Assembly: GCA_002506365.1 (NCBI GenBank)
Contig: DAXK01000032.1
Coordinates: 18,255-82,254, forward strand
DNA length: 64,000 nt
Direction: 5' to 3'
DNA from: an archaeon UBA583
GTDB taxonomy: Archaea; Nanobdellota; Nanobdellia; Woesearchaeales; UBA583
The translations under genes and the position numbers were made by a program. The notes under the pieces were generated by a model. The model was not told where the DNA came from. It saw nothing but the letters and a program-made list of their open reading frames with translations, and did no database searches. Positions 43,617 through 51,949 of this stretch are shown one piece after another (the first letter of the stretch is position 1; each line of letters opens with the position of its first letter).

Positions 43617-44831
43617 ATGACAAAACAATTACCTATTCAACCTACATTAAATATGGGAATCGTAGGACACGTAGATCACGGAAAAACTACACTTACGAAA
43701 ATTTTATCTGGAAAATGGACAGATACACACTCTGAAGAAAAAAAAAGAGGAATTACAATTAAATTAGGATATACTAACTTTTCAATTTTTGAAGATGGTG
43801 ATAAACTAGTTACAAAATTAAAAAAAGCAAACCCAATTAGAAACATCTCAATTGTAGATGCTCCAGGACACGAGTCCTTTATGGCAACAATGATTTCAGG
43901 AGCAGCAATTATGGATTGTGCTTTATTATTAGTAGCAGCAAATGAAAAATGTCCACAACCTCAAACAATTGAGCACTTAAAAACATTAGAAATTGCAGGA
44001 ATTAAAGATATTATTGTAATCCAAAACAAAGTTGACTTAGTAAATAGGGAAGAAGCAATTGAAAATTTCAAAGAAATTCAAGAATTTTTAAAAGGAACTG
44101 TAGCAGAAAATGCACCAGTAATCCCATTATCCGCTCAACACGGAGCAAATATTAGTGAATTATTAAAAGCAATTAACATAACATTCAAAGATCCAGTTAG
44201 AGAAACTAAAAAAGATCCAAGTTTATACGTAGTTAGAAGTTTTGATATTAACAAACCTGGTGATGACTACTCAAATCTAAAAGGAGGAGTTTTAGGAGGT
44301 TCAATTAAAGAAGGAACAGTTAAAGTTGGTGACGATATTGAAATTAGACCAGGTTTAATGAAACAAGAACACGGTAAAATTTCATACGAACCAATTATGG
44401 CAACTGTTAAAGGTTTAATGTCAGATAAAGATAAATTAGACTCAGCAATTCCAGGTGGAAGTGTAGCAATTATGACAGAATTAGACCCAGCAGTAACTAA
44501 AACTGATAGTCTAGTTGGACAAATTGCAGGATTAAAAGGAACTTTACCTGAACCATGTACAGAAATTACATTCGACCAACACATGTTTGATAAAATCACA
44601 ACCTCAGATGGAGAACACGAAGTTAAAGCAAATGTTCCAAATGAACCTTTAATGTTAATTGTAAATTCATTAACAACAGTAGGAGTAGTTTCAAAAGTAA
44701 ATCCTAAACAAGTAACTGTTAAATTAAAAAGACCAGTTATGGCATTTAACGGAGATAGAGTTGTAATCTTCAAACAATTTGGAACAAACAAATGGAAGAT
44801 TATGGGATATGGGATCATCAAAGGACAATAG
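43617..44831 (+). CDS. eif2g: Translation initiation factor 2 subunit gamma
   Basis: This 404-residue GTPase binds initiator Met-tRNA. G1 GHVDHGKTT (17-25), switch I EEKKRGITIKLGYTN, G3 DAPGHE, G4 NKVDLV and the aIF2-gamma insert NISELLKAI are present, then two beta-barrel domains (NKPGDDYSNLKGGVLGGSI; MLIVNSLTTVGVV). Most archaeal and eukaryotic versions have a zinc knuckle with four cysteines between switch I and G3. Here that segment is replaced by FSIFEDGDKLVTKLKKANPIRN, with no cysteine. Confidence 0.95.
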   Translation: MTKQLPIQPTLNMGIVGHVDHGKTTLTKILSGKWTDTHSEEKKRGITIKLGYTNFSIFEDGDKLVTKLKKANPIRNISIVDAPGHESFMATMISGAAIMDCALLLVAANEKCPQPQTIEHLKTLEIAGIKDIIVIQNKVDLVNREEAIENFKEIQEFLKGTVAENAPVIPLSAQHGANISELLKAINITFKDPVRETKKDPSLYVVRSFDINKPGDDYSNLKGGVLGGSIKEGTVKVGDDIEIRPGLMKQEHGKISYEPIMATVKGLMSDKDKLDSAIPGGSVAIMTELDPAVTKTDSLVGQIAGLKGTLPEPCTEITFDQHMFDKITTSDGEHEVKANVPNEPLMLIVNSLTTVGVVSKVNPKQVTVKLKRPVMAFNGDRVVIFKQFGTNKWKIMGYGIIKGQ

Positions 44832-44836
44832 TCCTT
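44821..44836 (+). terminator. Hairpin over the aIF2-gamma stop codon
   Basis: AAGGAC, loop AATA, GTCCTT: the TAG stop at 44829-44831 lies in the hairpin, and a T-run (TTATTTTTTT) follows about 15 bp later. It is similar to a factor-independent terminator. Confidence 0.5.
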
Positions 44837-44935
44837 AAAACCTTATTTTTTTAATTCTAAAATATAAATAAAATAAATCTTTCTTACAAATAAATACAAT
44901 AAAACTTTATATACTTTTAAAAATAATTCAACAAT

Positions 44936-45565
44936 ATGTTAGACCAATTACTCAGTCAATTATTAAATTTATCGATAATTCAAATATTTATAATATTTAT
45001 AATTTTATCAATATTAAATGGAATTATTTTAATTCCAAGCTCACAACTAATTTTGATTACATCAGGAATTATTTCAATATCATTAAACATAAACCCATTT
45101 ATACTACTAACCACATTAATTATTTCAAACATTTTTGGAAATTATATCCTATATTTAATCGCTCACAAATATGGAAAAAACATTGTAAAAAAAATAATTC
45201 CAATGAATAAAAAAAAATTAAATGAACAATTATTAGTATTAGATTATTTATTCAAACGATATGGGAGTTTTATTATTGTAATTGGAAGAAATTTACCATT
45301 ATTTCATTCACTAGTATCAATTCCAGCAGGAATCTCCAAAATTAAACCTAAAACATACCTAATATATACCACAATCGGAATTACAATTTGGTCAATAATA
45401 TTTTTTTACCTAGGAAGATACACCGGAGAAAACTTTGAAAAAATCCTAAAAATGTTTGAAACTACTGGTTCAATAATACTAATTACAATATTTATTACAC
45501 TATATATATTATTTAAAAAATACTACAAAAAAACATTAGAACTAGCAAAGAAAGAATTTAAATAA
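44936..45565 (+). CDS. DedA/VTT-domain membrane protein
   Basis: The 209-residue protein has about five or six membrane helices with the family features: re-entrant start (NGIILIPSSQLILITSGI), FGNYILYLIAHKYGKNIV, and the key FxGRxxPxxRxxx-type stretch VIGRNLPLFHSLVSIPAGISKIK. DedA proteins act in membrane lipid flipping and proton-dependent homeostasis. It stands alone between aIF2-gamma and eL34, with a TATA box about 27 bp upstream. Confidence 0.9.
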   Translation: MLDQLLSQLLNLSIIQIFIIFIILSILNGIILIPSSQLILITSGIISISLNINPFILLTTLIISNIFGNYILYLIAHKYGKNIVKKIIPMNKKKLNEQLLVLDYLFKRYGSFIIVIGRNLPLFHSLVSIPAGISKIKPKTYLIYTTIGITIWSIIFFYLGRYTGENFEKILKMFETTGSIILITIFITLYILFKKYYKKTLELAKKEFK

Positions 45566-45703
45566 TAACCTTTATAAACCAAAATTAATTTATTATATTA
45601 TAAAATTAAGATATCATAAGGTTTCAAAGCGATTTGTATCTATTGATTTTATGCTTAAAGAAAGTCAAAAAATAATTTTTGACTCAAAACAAATTATATC
45701 AAA

Positions 45704-45973
45704 ATGGTTAGTGGACAATTAAAAAGTAGAAGATTAGCAAGAGTTCAAGTTAAAACAATTAACGGAACTAAGACAAAATACGTACAAAGAAACAGACAAA
45801 TTGCAAAATGTGCAGTTACTGGAAAGCCTTTAAGAGGAATCCCAAGAAAGACAAACAGACAATTTAAGAACTTAAACAAGTCCTCAAAAACTGTTGCTAG
45901 AGCATTTGGTGGATATATGTCTCACTCAGCTTTAAAGACTAAAATCATTGAAGAAATGGTTTTAAACAAATAA
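45704..45973 (+). CDS. rpl34e: Large ribosomal subunit protein eL34
   Basis: The 89-residue basic protein matches L34e: KSRRLARVQVKTINGTKTKYVQRN, then AKCAVTGKPLRGIPR (normally CxxCGxxLxGIPR) and a basic helical C-terminus. Of the zinc-ribbon cysteines usually found in the family only one remains (Cys36 or so), so the metal site is lost. It has an upstream leader of about 100 bases containing a GTCAAAAA...TTTTTGAC hairpin. The 3' end of the gene is partly duplicated downstream (see 45956-46058). Confidence 0.9.
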   Translation: MVSGQLKSRRLARVQVKTINGTKTKYVQRNRQIAKCAVTGKPLRGIPRKTNRQFKNLNKSSKTVARAFGGYMSHSALKTKIIEEMVLNK

Positions 45974-46058
45974 GTTTACAAAACTTATTTTTCAAAAGCG
46001 ACCAAAAATCTTTTGATTTTTGAGTATGGTTTTAAACAAATAATTTTTAAAAATTATT
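45956..46058 (+). repeat. Duplicated eL34 3' end with hairpins
   Basis: The last bases of eL34, ATGGTTTTAAACAAATAA (45956-45973), recur exactly at 46026-46043. Each copy is followed by its own stem-loop: AATAAGTTT-ACA-AAACTTATT (45969-45989), and a fully palindromic AATAATTTTT/AAAAATTATT (46039-46058). Both run into TTTTTC-type sequence. A further hairpin CAAAAATC-TTTT-GATTTTTG (46003-46022) lies between. It looks like a tandem copy of a gene end plus terminator. Confidence 0.8.
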
Positions 46059-46147
46059 TTTTCAAATTCAATTAATTAATTCTAAATACAAATAAAAATC
46101 ATAATAATTTTACTATATTTAAAATATGAATAATTTCCTTTAAATTA

Positions 46148-47170
46148 TTAATATCTTAAAATACAAGCAATTGAACCAAGACCATCTAAAATTCTTCCAG
46201 ACTCATTTTTAGAATTAACTATAACTAAATCCCCATTTAATTGTTCAACTAATTTCATCAAATCATTAATCTCAGCATAATTTCCATCATCCTTACTATT
46301 CTCAATTAATTTTGTAGAAATTAATAAAGTTTCAACTGCTCCAGAATTAATTGACTCAACACAATTATCATAACCATAACAATTCTTCGAACCAGAATTA
46401 ATATTTAATAATAAATTTGAAACTGAATCAGACTCTTTTGAAAGTTGTGAATTTTCTAAAACACCTGAACTTGAAACTCCTTTCAAACACTTTGCAACCG
46501 CAGAATTTGAAACATCAGTCCAAGGAAAAACAATTATTTTCTGCCCAGTTTTATCCTTAATATATTTAGCCAATTTTTCCTTATATATTCCTGGACCTGA
46601 AAAAATAATATTTGAATAATCACGATTCAAAAAAGATTCCAAAATTTTAAACTTTTGTTCCTCCTCATTTAACTCCTCTAAATGATACTTTTTAGAACCT
46701 AAACCATTCTTATCAAATAAAATAGAATAATTAAAATCTGAAAACTCCGCTGCAATCAATTCATCCTTATCAAACAAAACTAAAAAATTCTTAGACTTTT
46801 TAGAATTAATAGCATTATCCAATAATTTCTCCTCAAACTTTAAAACTGACTTTTTCAAAATTTTAATTTTATCATTAACAGAAAAATTTAAACTATGAGC
46901 TTGCCCAACAGCAGTAAACTCAGTCTCATTACAAATCTCTCCCGAAACTCGTAAAACTGAACTATCAAAATTAGTTTTATTTACATCTAACTCAACAAAA
47001 ATAATCTTCTTAACTTGCTTTGCCTTATCCCCTGAACCAATTTTAACTTTACGCTCAGTTGTTGCAAAAACCTTATCAGAAGGAACTATAAACTGCGATA
47101 AAACCCACAAATCCTCTAATGTTTCAATCATCAATTCAAAATTTAAATTATTTTTTTCAATTAATCTCAT
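46148..47170 (-). CDS. pelA: Pelota (Dom34) ribosome-rescue factor
   Basis: The 340-residue product has all three Pelota domains. The Sm-like N-terminal domain (ETLEDLWVLSQFIVPSDKVFATTERKV) is followed by a central eRF1-like domain without GGQ (about 130-250, FSGPGIYKEKLAKYI, VSSSGV) and a C-terminal domain ending INSGAVETLLIS and GRILDGLGSIACILRY. It dissociates stalled ribosomes with aEF1-alpha/ABCE1. It converges with eL34. A TATA box (TTTATAAATTC) lies about 35 bp upstream. Confidence 0.93.
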   Translation of the reverse strand: MRLIEKNNLNFELMIETLEDLWVLSQFIVPSDKVFATTERKVKIGSGDKAKQVKKIIFVELDVNKTNFDSSVLRVSGEICNETEFTAVGQAHSLNFSVNDKIKILKKSVLKFEEKLLDNAINSKKSKNFLVLFDKDELIAAEFSDFNYSILFDKNGLGSKKYHLEELNEEEQKFKILESFLNRDYSNIIFSGPGIYKEKLAKYIKDKTGQKIIVFPWTDVSNSAVAKCLKGVSSSGVLENSQLSKESDSVSNLLLNINSGSKNCYGYDNCVESINSGAVETLLISTKLIENSKDDGNYAEINDLMKLVEQLNGDLVIVNSKNESGRILDGLGSIACILRY

Positions 47171-47308
47171 TTTTAATTATAATAAAAATAAATAATAAGA
47201 ATTTATAAACTAATGTAGTTTAAAATAAAAATAATATAATTCTAAGTAAAATAATTTGTAAATAAAAATAAAAAAAAATTATTTATTTAGACACCTTGTC
47301 AAAAACAA

Positions 47309-47329
47309 AAAATAATCAGAGATTATTTT
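47309..47329 (-). terminator. Hairpin plus T-run at the rpoK stop
   Basis: On the minus strand AAAATAATC, loop TCT, GATTATTTT then a run of six or more T residues. The stop codon of rpoK (47323-47325) is in the first arm. It is the clearest intrinsic-terminator-like site here and closes the ftsZ-secE-spt5-rpoK run. Confidence 0.6.
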
Positions 47330-47508
47330 CTATAAATTTCTAAATCTAACTTTCCTTCAGCTAATTCTTGATCAGCTAACTTAGCACACTCTTTTGTTAA
47401 TCTAGGACCTTCTTCTGTCTCAACATTAGGTTCATCTCCTTCAACTAACTCACCAGCTCTAGCTGATAATAATCTACACTTTTCAAATTTATTTAATTTC
47501 TTAATCAT
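47323..47508 (-). CDS. rpoK: DNA-directed RNA polymerase subunit RpoK (Rpb6/omega)
   Basis: This 61-residue protein has the short RpoK form: LNKFEKCRLLSARAGELVEGDEP (family LTxxExxRIxxARAxQIxxGA), then a conserved-type helix (CAKLADQELAEGKLDLEIYRK, where the family has IAxxEL..G.LPxxIxR). The middle segment (NVETEEGPRLTKE) is divergent. The start overlaps the spt5 stop by 4 bp. It stabilises the RNA polymerase clamp. Pairing with Spt5 supports the assignment. Confidence 0.8.
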   Translation of the reverse strand: MIKKLNKFEKCRLLSARAGELVEGDEPNVETEEGPRLTKECAKLADQELAEGKLDLEIYRK

Positions 47509-48017
47509 TCTTCATTATCCTCAACATCTGATGAACCAGTAACTCTAATATCATCTAAACTTAAAGTAATAGGAATTGGAACCGGCATATTTGTAGGTTC
47601 AACTACTACTTCATCCTTTCCAGGCACAACTCTTACAACTCTTGCTCTATCCCCCTTAAACGGACCAGCAATAACTTCAACAAGATCTCTCTCATTAACT
47701 AAAACTTGTTCTGATGCCTTTTCAAAATACTTAGAAATTTCTTCAAATTGGATAGGAGTTTGAATACAACCCTTAAAATTTGGAATCCCTCTTAAAGAAT
47801 CAACTAATTTAGTTAAACTTTCAGCCTCTGCAAAAACATATCCTTTTACAGTTTCAGGTCTAAAAATCCCATAAATTCCGTGATTTTCCTTCTTTTCTAG
47901 CATCTTCCAAACTGAATCTAAAAACTTATCCTCTTTACCTAATGCTGCTCTCACAACATAAAATTCATGTTCAGGTGCAGCTTCTACAGCCGCTGTTCTT
48001 TCAATTACTTCATCCAT
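47505..48017 (-). CDS. spt5: Transcription elongation factor Spt5 (NusG homolog)
   Basis: The 170-residue product has a NGN domain (FYVVRAALGKEDKFLDSVWKML, then GYVFAEAESLTKLVDSLRGIPNFKG) and a KOW domain (LVEVIAGPFKGDRARVVRVVPGKDEVVVE). An acidic tail ends it. It clamps RNA polymerase for processivity and may link it to the ribosome. The gene follows secE by 2 bp and overlaps rpoK, the common archaeal secE-spt5 linkage. Confidence 0.95.
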   Translation of the reverse strand: MDEVIERTAAVEAAPEHEFYVVRAALGKEDKFLDSVWKMLEKKENHGIYGIFRPETVKGYVFAEAESLTKLVDSLRGIPNFKGCIQTPIQFEEISKYFEKASEQVLVNERDLVEVIAGPFKGDRARVVRVVPGKDEVVVEPTNMPVPIPITLSLDDIRVTGSSDVEDNEE

Positions 48018-48019
48018 TT

Positions 48020-48199
48020 TTAACTACTAAAAATCCCCTTTAATAAAAATTGCCATAACAACTCAATAACAAATCCAATCATCCCTATAATAACAAAACC
48101 AATTACTACTACTTTAAAAGTTAAAAAATACTCCTTTTTAGAAGGTTTTTTTGTAACTTTCCAGACTCTTTTCATATCAGAAATACTTTTGGAAACCAT
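48020..48199 (-). CDS. secE: Protein translocase subunit SecE (Sec61 gamma)
   Basis: The ATG at 48199 gives 59 residues (MVSKSISDMKRVWKVTKKPSKKEY), with an amphipathic helix and one membrane helix (VVVIGFVIIGMIGFVIELLW), the archaeal SecE form. An in-frame start 19 codons upstream lies in a hairpin and the TATA box (ACAAAACTTTATAAAG), so it is rejected. It forms the SecYEG channel. It lies directly before spt5. Confidence 0.92.
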   Translation of the reverse strand: MVSKSISDMKRVWKVTKKPSKKEYFLTFKVVVIGFVIIGMIGFVIELLWQFLLKGIFSS

Positions 48200-48234
48200 T
48201 ATACTAAAATTAACAGATAATGCTTTATAAAGTT

Positions 48235-48256
48235 TTGTCGGAATTGGTTCCGACAA
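48235..48256 (-). terminator. Perfect hairpin upstream of secE
   Basis: TTGTCGGAA, loop of four, TTCCGACAA: a 9 bp stem between the 48284-48724 gene and secE, immediately before the secE TATA box. It fits an end signal for the upstream gene. Confidence 0.5.
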
Positions 48257-48283
48257 CGGCTTAGAAGTAAAATAAAATTAAAA

Positions 48284-48724
48284 TTAAAAATCCTTTAAAT
48301 CATAAACTTTACTGAAATGATTAATAAAATTTCCATTAACTGAAAGTTTTTCAGCCTCATCAAATAAACTCTCAACACAACGATGAAATGAACCTAAATA
48401 AAATAAAGGTAAATTTTCCGTATCTAATCCATGTTGCTTAGCATATGATTTATATAAACCTGGCATAGGCCCTATTTCTAAACACTCATCCTCTCTTAAA
48501 GCTGCATAAACTGGAAATAAAAAATTATCAATACAAATACCTGACCTAATAACAGAATAATCAGACAAACTAAAATCCATATTTGAAATATCTCTTAAAA
48601 ATTTAATCGTATTAAAATTAGAATTTCTCTTAATTCCAGATTTTAAACCAATATTTAATAAATCAAAACTAGGACTCCCATTATCATTTTTTACAACTAA
48701 TGACTTTAATTTATTCTCTAACAT
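48284..48724 (-). CDS. Hypothetical protein between ftsZ and secE
   Basis: The ATG at 48724 gives 146 residues. The protein is soluble, mixed alpha/beta, with no signal peptide. Features include NIGLKSGIKRNSNFNTIKFLRD, FPVYAALREDECLEIGPMPGLYKSYAKQHG and SFHRCVESLFDEAEKL, possibly a small-molecule or nucleic-acid binding fold. No family is recognised. A hairpin at each end (48235-48256 and 48777-48799) and a TATA box (TTTATAAT) make it a likely single-gene unit. Confidence 0.65.
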   Translation of the reverse strand: MLENKLKSLVVKNDNGSPSFDLLNIGLKSGIKRNSNFNTIKFLRDISNMDFSLSDYSVIRSGICIDNFLFPVYAALREDECLEIGPMPGLYKSYAKQHGLDTENLPLFYLGSFHRCVESLFDEAEKLSVNGNFINHFSKVYDLKDF

Positions 48725-48776
48725 AAAAATAAAAAACAAAAACTCAATTATAAATGTAACTACTATAAAATAAAAC

Positions 48777-48799
48777 TTGTGAAATTTTTAATTTCACAA
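48777..48799 (-). terminator. Perfect hairpin downstream of ftsZ
   Basis: TTGTGAAATT, loop of three, AATTTCACAA: a 10 bp perfect stem 14 bp after the ftsZ stop. Confidence 0.5.
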
Positions 48800-48812
48800 C
48801 AAATTCATCGCA

Positions 48813-49913
48813 TTAACGAATAAATTCTAAACCTAAATCAGCATCTAACTGCTCATTCATTTCTTCAACTCTTTTTCTTCCTCTGATTTGCTCAGACTTA
48901 ACCCCAGTAATTACAACCATAGTCTTAACTACCTTATTTAAATCATCCATAATTTGGGCTCCCCAAATAATTTTTGCATCTTCATCTAAAGTTTCAGAAA
49001 CCTTTGCAACAATCTTTCTAGCATCCTCTAAAGTCATATCAGGACCACCAGTCACATTAACTAAAGCACCAGAAGCACCAGATAATTCAACATCTAATAA
49101 AGGATTATTTAAAGCTCTCTCAACAGACTCTTCTGATCTATTCTCTGAATCAGACTCACCTAAACCAATCATAGCCATACCAGCCCCAGTCATAACCGTT
49201 TTAATATCTGCAAAATCTAAGTTAATTAAACCAGACTTAGTAACTAATTCAGTAATTCCCTTAACAGCATTTGTTAAAACTTCATCAGCTAACTTAAAAG
49301 CAGTATGTAAAGGTAAATTTGGAGCAATCTCTAATAATTTTTCATTAGGAATTACAATTAAAGTATCAACATGTTTCTCCATTCTCTCTAAACCGATCAT
49401 AGCATTTTCATATCTTCTACTTCCTTCCATAGCAAATGGAACAGTAACTACTCCAACAACTAAAGCACCTGACTTTTTAGCCATCTCAGCAATCACTGGA
49501 GCAGCACCAGTTCCAGTTCCCCCTCCCATTCCTGAAGTAATAAAAATCATATCAGAATCAGCTAACGCTTTCTTTAAATCAGCTTCAGACTCCTTAGCAG
49601 CTTCCGCACCAACATTTGGAACAGCACCAGCACCTAAACCTCTAGTTAATTCCTTACCAATTAAAATTTTCTTATCAGCCTTAGTATCAATTAAATCTTG
49701 AGCATCTGTATTAACTGCAATAGTTTTTGCACCTTCAACTCCAATCTCATCAATTCTCTCAAGTGTGTTGTTTCCTCCTCCACCAACTCCAATTACTTTA
49801 ATTCTTGCTTGGTGTTGCTTTAAAACTGCTAAAAGTTCTTCATCATCTTTACTATGCATTGTTGGTTTTTCAACTTGTGCACTTGCTACTGCGTTTTGAA
49901 TAATACTGTCCAT
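48813..49913 (-). CDS. ftsZ: Cell division protein FtsZ
   Basis: This 366-residue tubulin homolog is full length. GGGGNN (44-49) and the tubulin signature GGGTGTG (130-136) bind GTP, and NLDFADIKTVM (231-241) is the T7 loop that activates GTP hydrolysis in the next subunit. The N-terminal extension of about 37 residues and the short C-terminus (ADLGLEFIR) are typical of archaeal FtsZ1. It builds the division ring. It lies upstream of secE-spt5, a frequent archaeal order. A TATA box (TTATATATTTA) sits about 20-30 bp before the ATG. Confidence 0.97.
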   Translation of the reverse strand: MDSIIQNAVASAQVEKPTMHSKDDEELLAVLKQHQARIKVIGVGGGGNNTLERIDEIGVEGAKTIAVNTDAQDLIDTKADKKILIGKELTRGLGAGAVPNVGAEAAKESEADLKKALADSDMIFITSGMGGGTGTGAAPVIAEMAKKSGALVVGVVTVPFAMEGSRRYENAMIGLERMEKHVDTLIVIPNEKLLEIAPNLPLHTAFKLADEVLTNAVKGITELVTKSGLINLDFADIKTVMTGAGMAMIGLGESDSENRSEESVERALNNPLLDVELSGASGALVNVTGGPDMTLEDARKIVAKVSETLDEDAKIIWGAQIMDDLNKVVKTMVVITGVKSEQIRGRKRVEEMNEQLDADLGLEFIR

Positions 49914-50170
49914 TTTTGTTGTATAGCTATAAATATATAATAAAAAAGAAAACTTATTTTAGCTATGTGCCAAAAATGAAATTTTCATTTTCACTATAAA
50001 TTGTATTTATACTAAATTATAGAGAATAGTCTTTTTAAATATTTGCTTTACAAATCTGTAAAACATAGTTACAGCGAACCTAAACACATTTTCCAAAATG
50101 ATAGTGAAAAATAAAAATTGAGTTAACAAAATAACTAAAAAAATGAAAACAAAATAAAGATATAAATAAA

Positions 50171-51832
50171 TTATTCAGTTGAACCTAAATAAAAAATACC
50201 TAATGAACCCTTATTAGTCCCCCCCATATCAGAATTTGGTGCTCCAACATATAAATCTCTCACTCCATTACCATCTAAATCCTTTGCCAATTCAATACTA
50301 TCTCCAAGACCTTCCATCTGTGAAACTACACCCAATCCTCCAACATTCTGGGAAATTTTATCAATTCCCTTAACAGACCCATTAGAATTTAGATAAATAA
50401 AATAAAAAGCACCAGAATTACTAACAACATCATCATCACCGCTAGCACCAACAACTAAATCAATAACTTTATCACCATCTAAATCCCCGATATTTTTAAC
50501 ACCAACCCCAAAAAGATCCCCACTATCTAAACCAGTATTTAAAACTGGGAAATCAGAACCAATAATAGAATAATTTTTAACACTCAAATCAGAATTTAAA
50601 TAAATTAAATAAACTTCACCTTTAGAAGTGCCAGAAACCTTTCCATTTAGCGCCCCAATAACTAAATCTAAATTTCCATCACCATCAAAATCTCCAAGAC
50701 TATCAACTGAACTTCCAAAAGCATCTGAAGACTCAATAACTCCTGACAACACAGAAGAATTTCCTGAAATAATAGAATAATTCTTAACACTCAAATCAGG
50801 ATTTAATAATAAAATATAAACTGCTCCAGAATTAGTCAGATAAGAATCATCAGTTTGAGCACCAACAGCCAAATCAATTTGCCCATTTCCATCGACATCT
50901 CCGATATTTTCAATACTACTACCAAAATAAGAAGTATCTCCTAAAACTCCAGTAAATCCAACACTTTCATCATCAATTTCATCAAACCCCTTAATTCCTC
51001 CACTAGAATTTAAATAAAAAATAGTAACTGAACCAACATTAGCTCCACCATCATCAGTTCCAACAGCACCAACAGCCAAATCATTAATTCCATCGGAATT
51101 AAAATCCCCAACATTTTCTAAACTCCATCCAAAAAAATCAGAATTAACTAATGTTCTCGTATACAACCCAGTATTTGAATTAATCGAAAACTCAGAAATG
51201 ATTGAATTATTGGGACCCATCATAAAAATTAAAACTCTTCCCTTAAGAGCGGACCGATACAAACCAACAGCAATATCATCAAAACCATTCCCATCTAAAT
51301 CACCCATATTAGCAATCCCTGAAGTCATATAAGAACTAGTTGAAAAACCTAAAGTGCCAAGGCCATCACCAGAACCAGAATATATAAATTTTGAACTTAA
51401 AATATCCCCATTACCAAAAATAGGATTAATATAATTTTCAATAGAAACTTTTTCCTCAAAAATACCTGAATCCGTAACAACTAAAACATCAACAATTGGA
51501 GAATTTACATACTTTAAACAATCACTAATATCAATTTTTGAAATTCCAAATTTTTGACTTGAAACATCACACACTGTGCCTGATACAATAACCTTCTCAA
51601 CAAAAACTCCATCTGTGCCAGCATTTAAATATAAATCATTTCCAACAACATCTTCAATATTTAAAAAAGAGCCTGAATCAGAACTAGTTTCAACATCAGT
51701 AAATACACTTGATGAAAAATCAGAAAACCAACTTTGAAAACCAACTACAGACACAACCGCCACAACTAAAATTAAACTCACAGCCACAACAGGGTGAACT
51801 GCTTTTTTTCCTATTAAAAAAAACTTCAACAT
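50171..51832 (-). CDS. Pilin-headed protein with six FG-GAP (integrin-type) repeats
   Basis: The ATG at 51832 gives 553 residues; TATA TTATATAATAA about 25 bp upstream supports it over a start 16 codons earlier. The class III-type signal (GKKAVHPVVAVSLILVVAVV) and FQSWFSDFSS lead to a head domain of about 100 residues with two cysteines (GTVC, SDCL) homologous to the 16964-20419 protein. Six FG-GAP blades follow, each with a calcium-loop motif (GDLDGNGFDDIAVG, GDFNSDGINDLAVG, GDVDGNGQIDLAVG, GDFDGDGNLDLVIG, GDLDGDKVIDLVVG, DLDGNGVRDLYVG). They should form one seven-bladed-type propeller. It is a likely exported adhesin. Confidence 0.88.
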   Translation of the reverse strand: MLKFFLIGKKAVHPVVAVSLILVVAVVSVVGFQSWFSDFSSSVFTDVETSSDSGSFLNIEDVVGNDLYLNAGTDGVFVEKVIVSGTVCDVSSQKFGISKIDISDCLKYVNSPIVDVLVVTDSGIFEEKVSIENYINPIFGNGDILSSKFIYSGSGDGLGTLGFSTSSYMTSGIANMGDLDGNGFDDIAVGLYRSALKGRVLIFMMGPNNSIISEFSINSNTGLYTRTLVNSDFFGWSLENVGDFNSDGINDLAVGAVGTDDGGANVGSVTIFYLNSSGGIKGFDEIDDESVGFTGVLGDTSYFGSSIENIGDVDGNGQIDLAVGAQTDDSYLTNSGAVYILLLNPDLSVKNYSIISGNSSVLSGVIESSDAFGSSVDSLGDFDGDGNLDLVIGALNGKVSGTSKGEVYLIYLNSDLSVKNYSIIGSDFPVLNTGLDSGDLFGVGVKNIGDLDGDKVIDLVVGASGDDDVVSNSGAFYFIYLNSNGSVKGIDKISQNVGGLGVVSQMEGLGDSIELAKDLDGNGVRDLYVGAPNSDMGGTNKGSLGIFYLGSTE

Positions 51833-51949
51833 AATAAATATACTATAAGTTATTATATAACAATTAATAACTACTATCATTAAAAATAATAAACTAAAAT
51901 AAATAAAATAAATAAATAAAATAAATAAATAAAATAATTAAATAAATAA

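Noticed and set aside
44267..44821. Minus-strand frame of 184 codons
   Set aside because: It is opposite the aIF2-gamma gene, which is certain.
48200..48256. Longer SecE with 19 extra residues
   Set aside because: The extension is made of a perfect hairpin and the TATA box; the shorter form matches SecE length.
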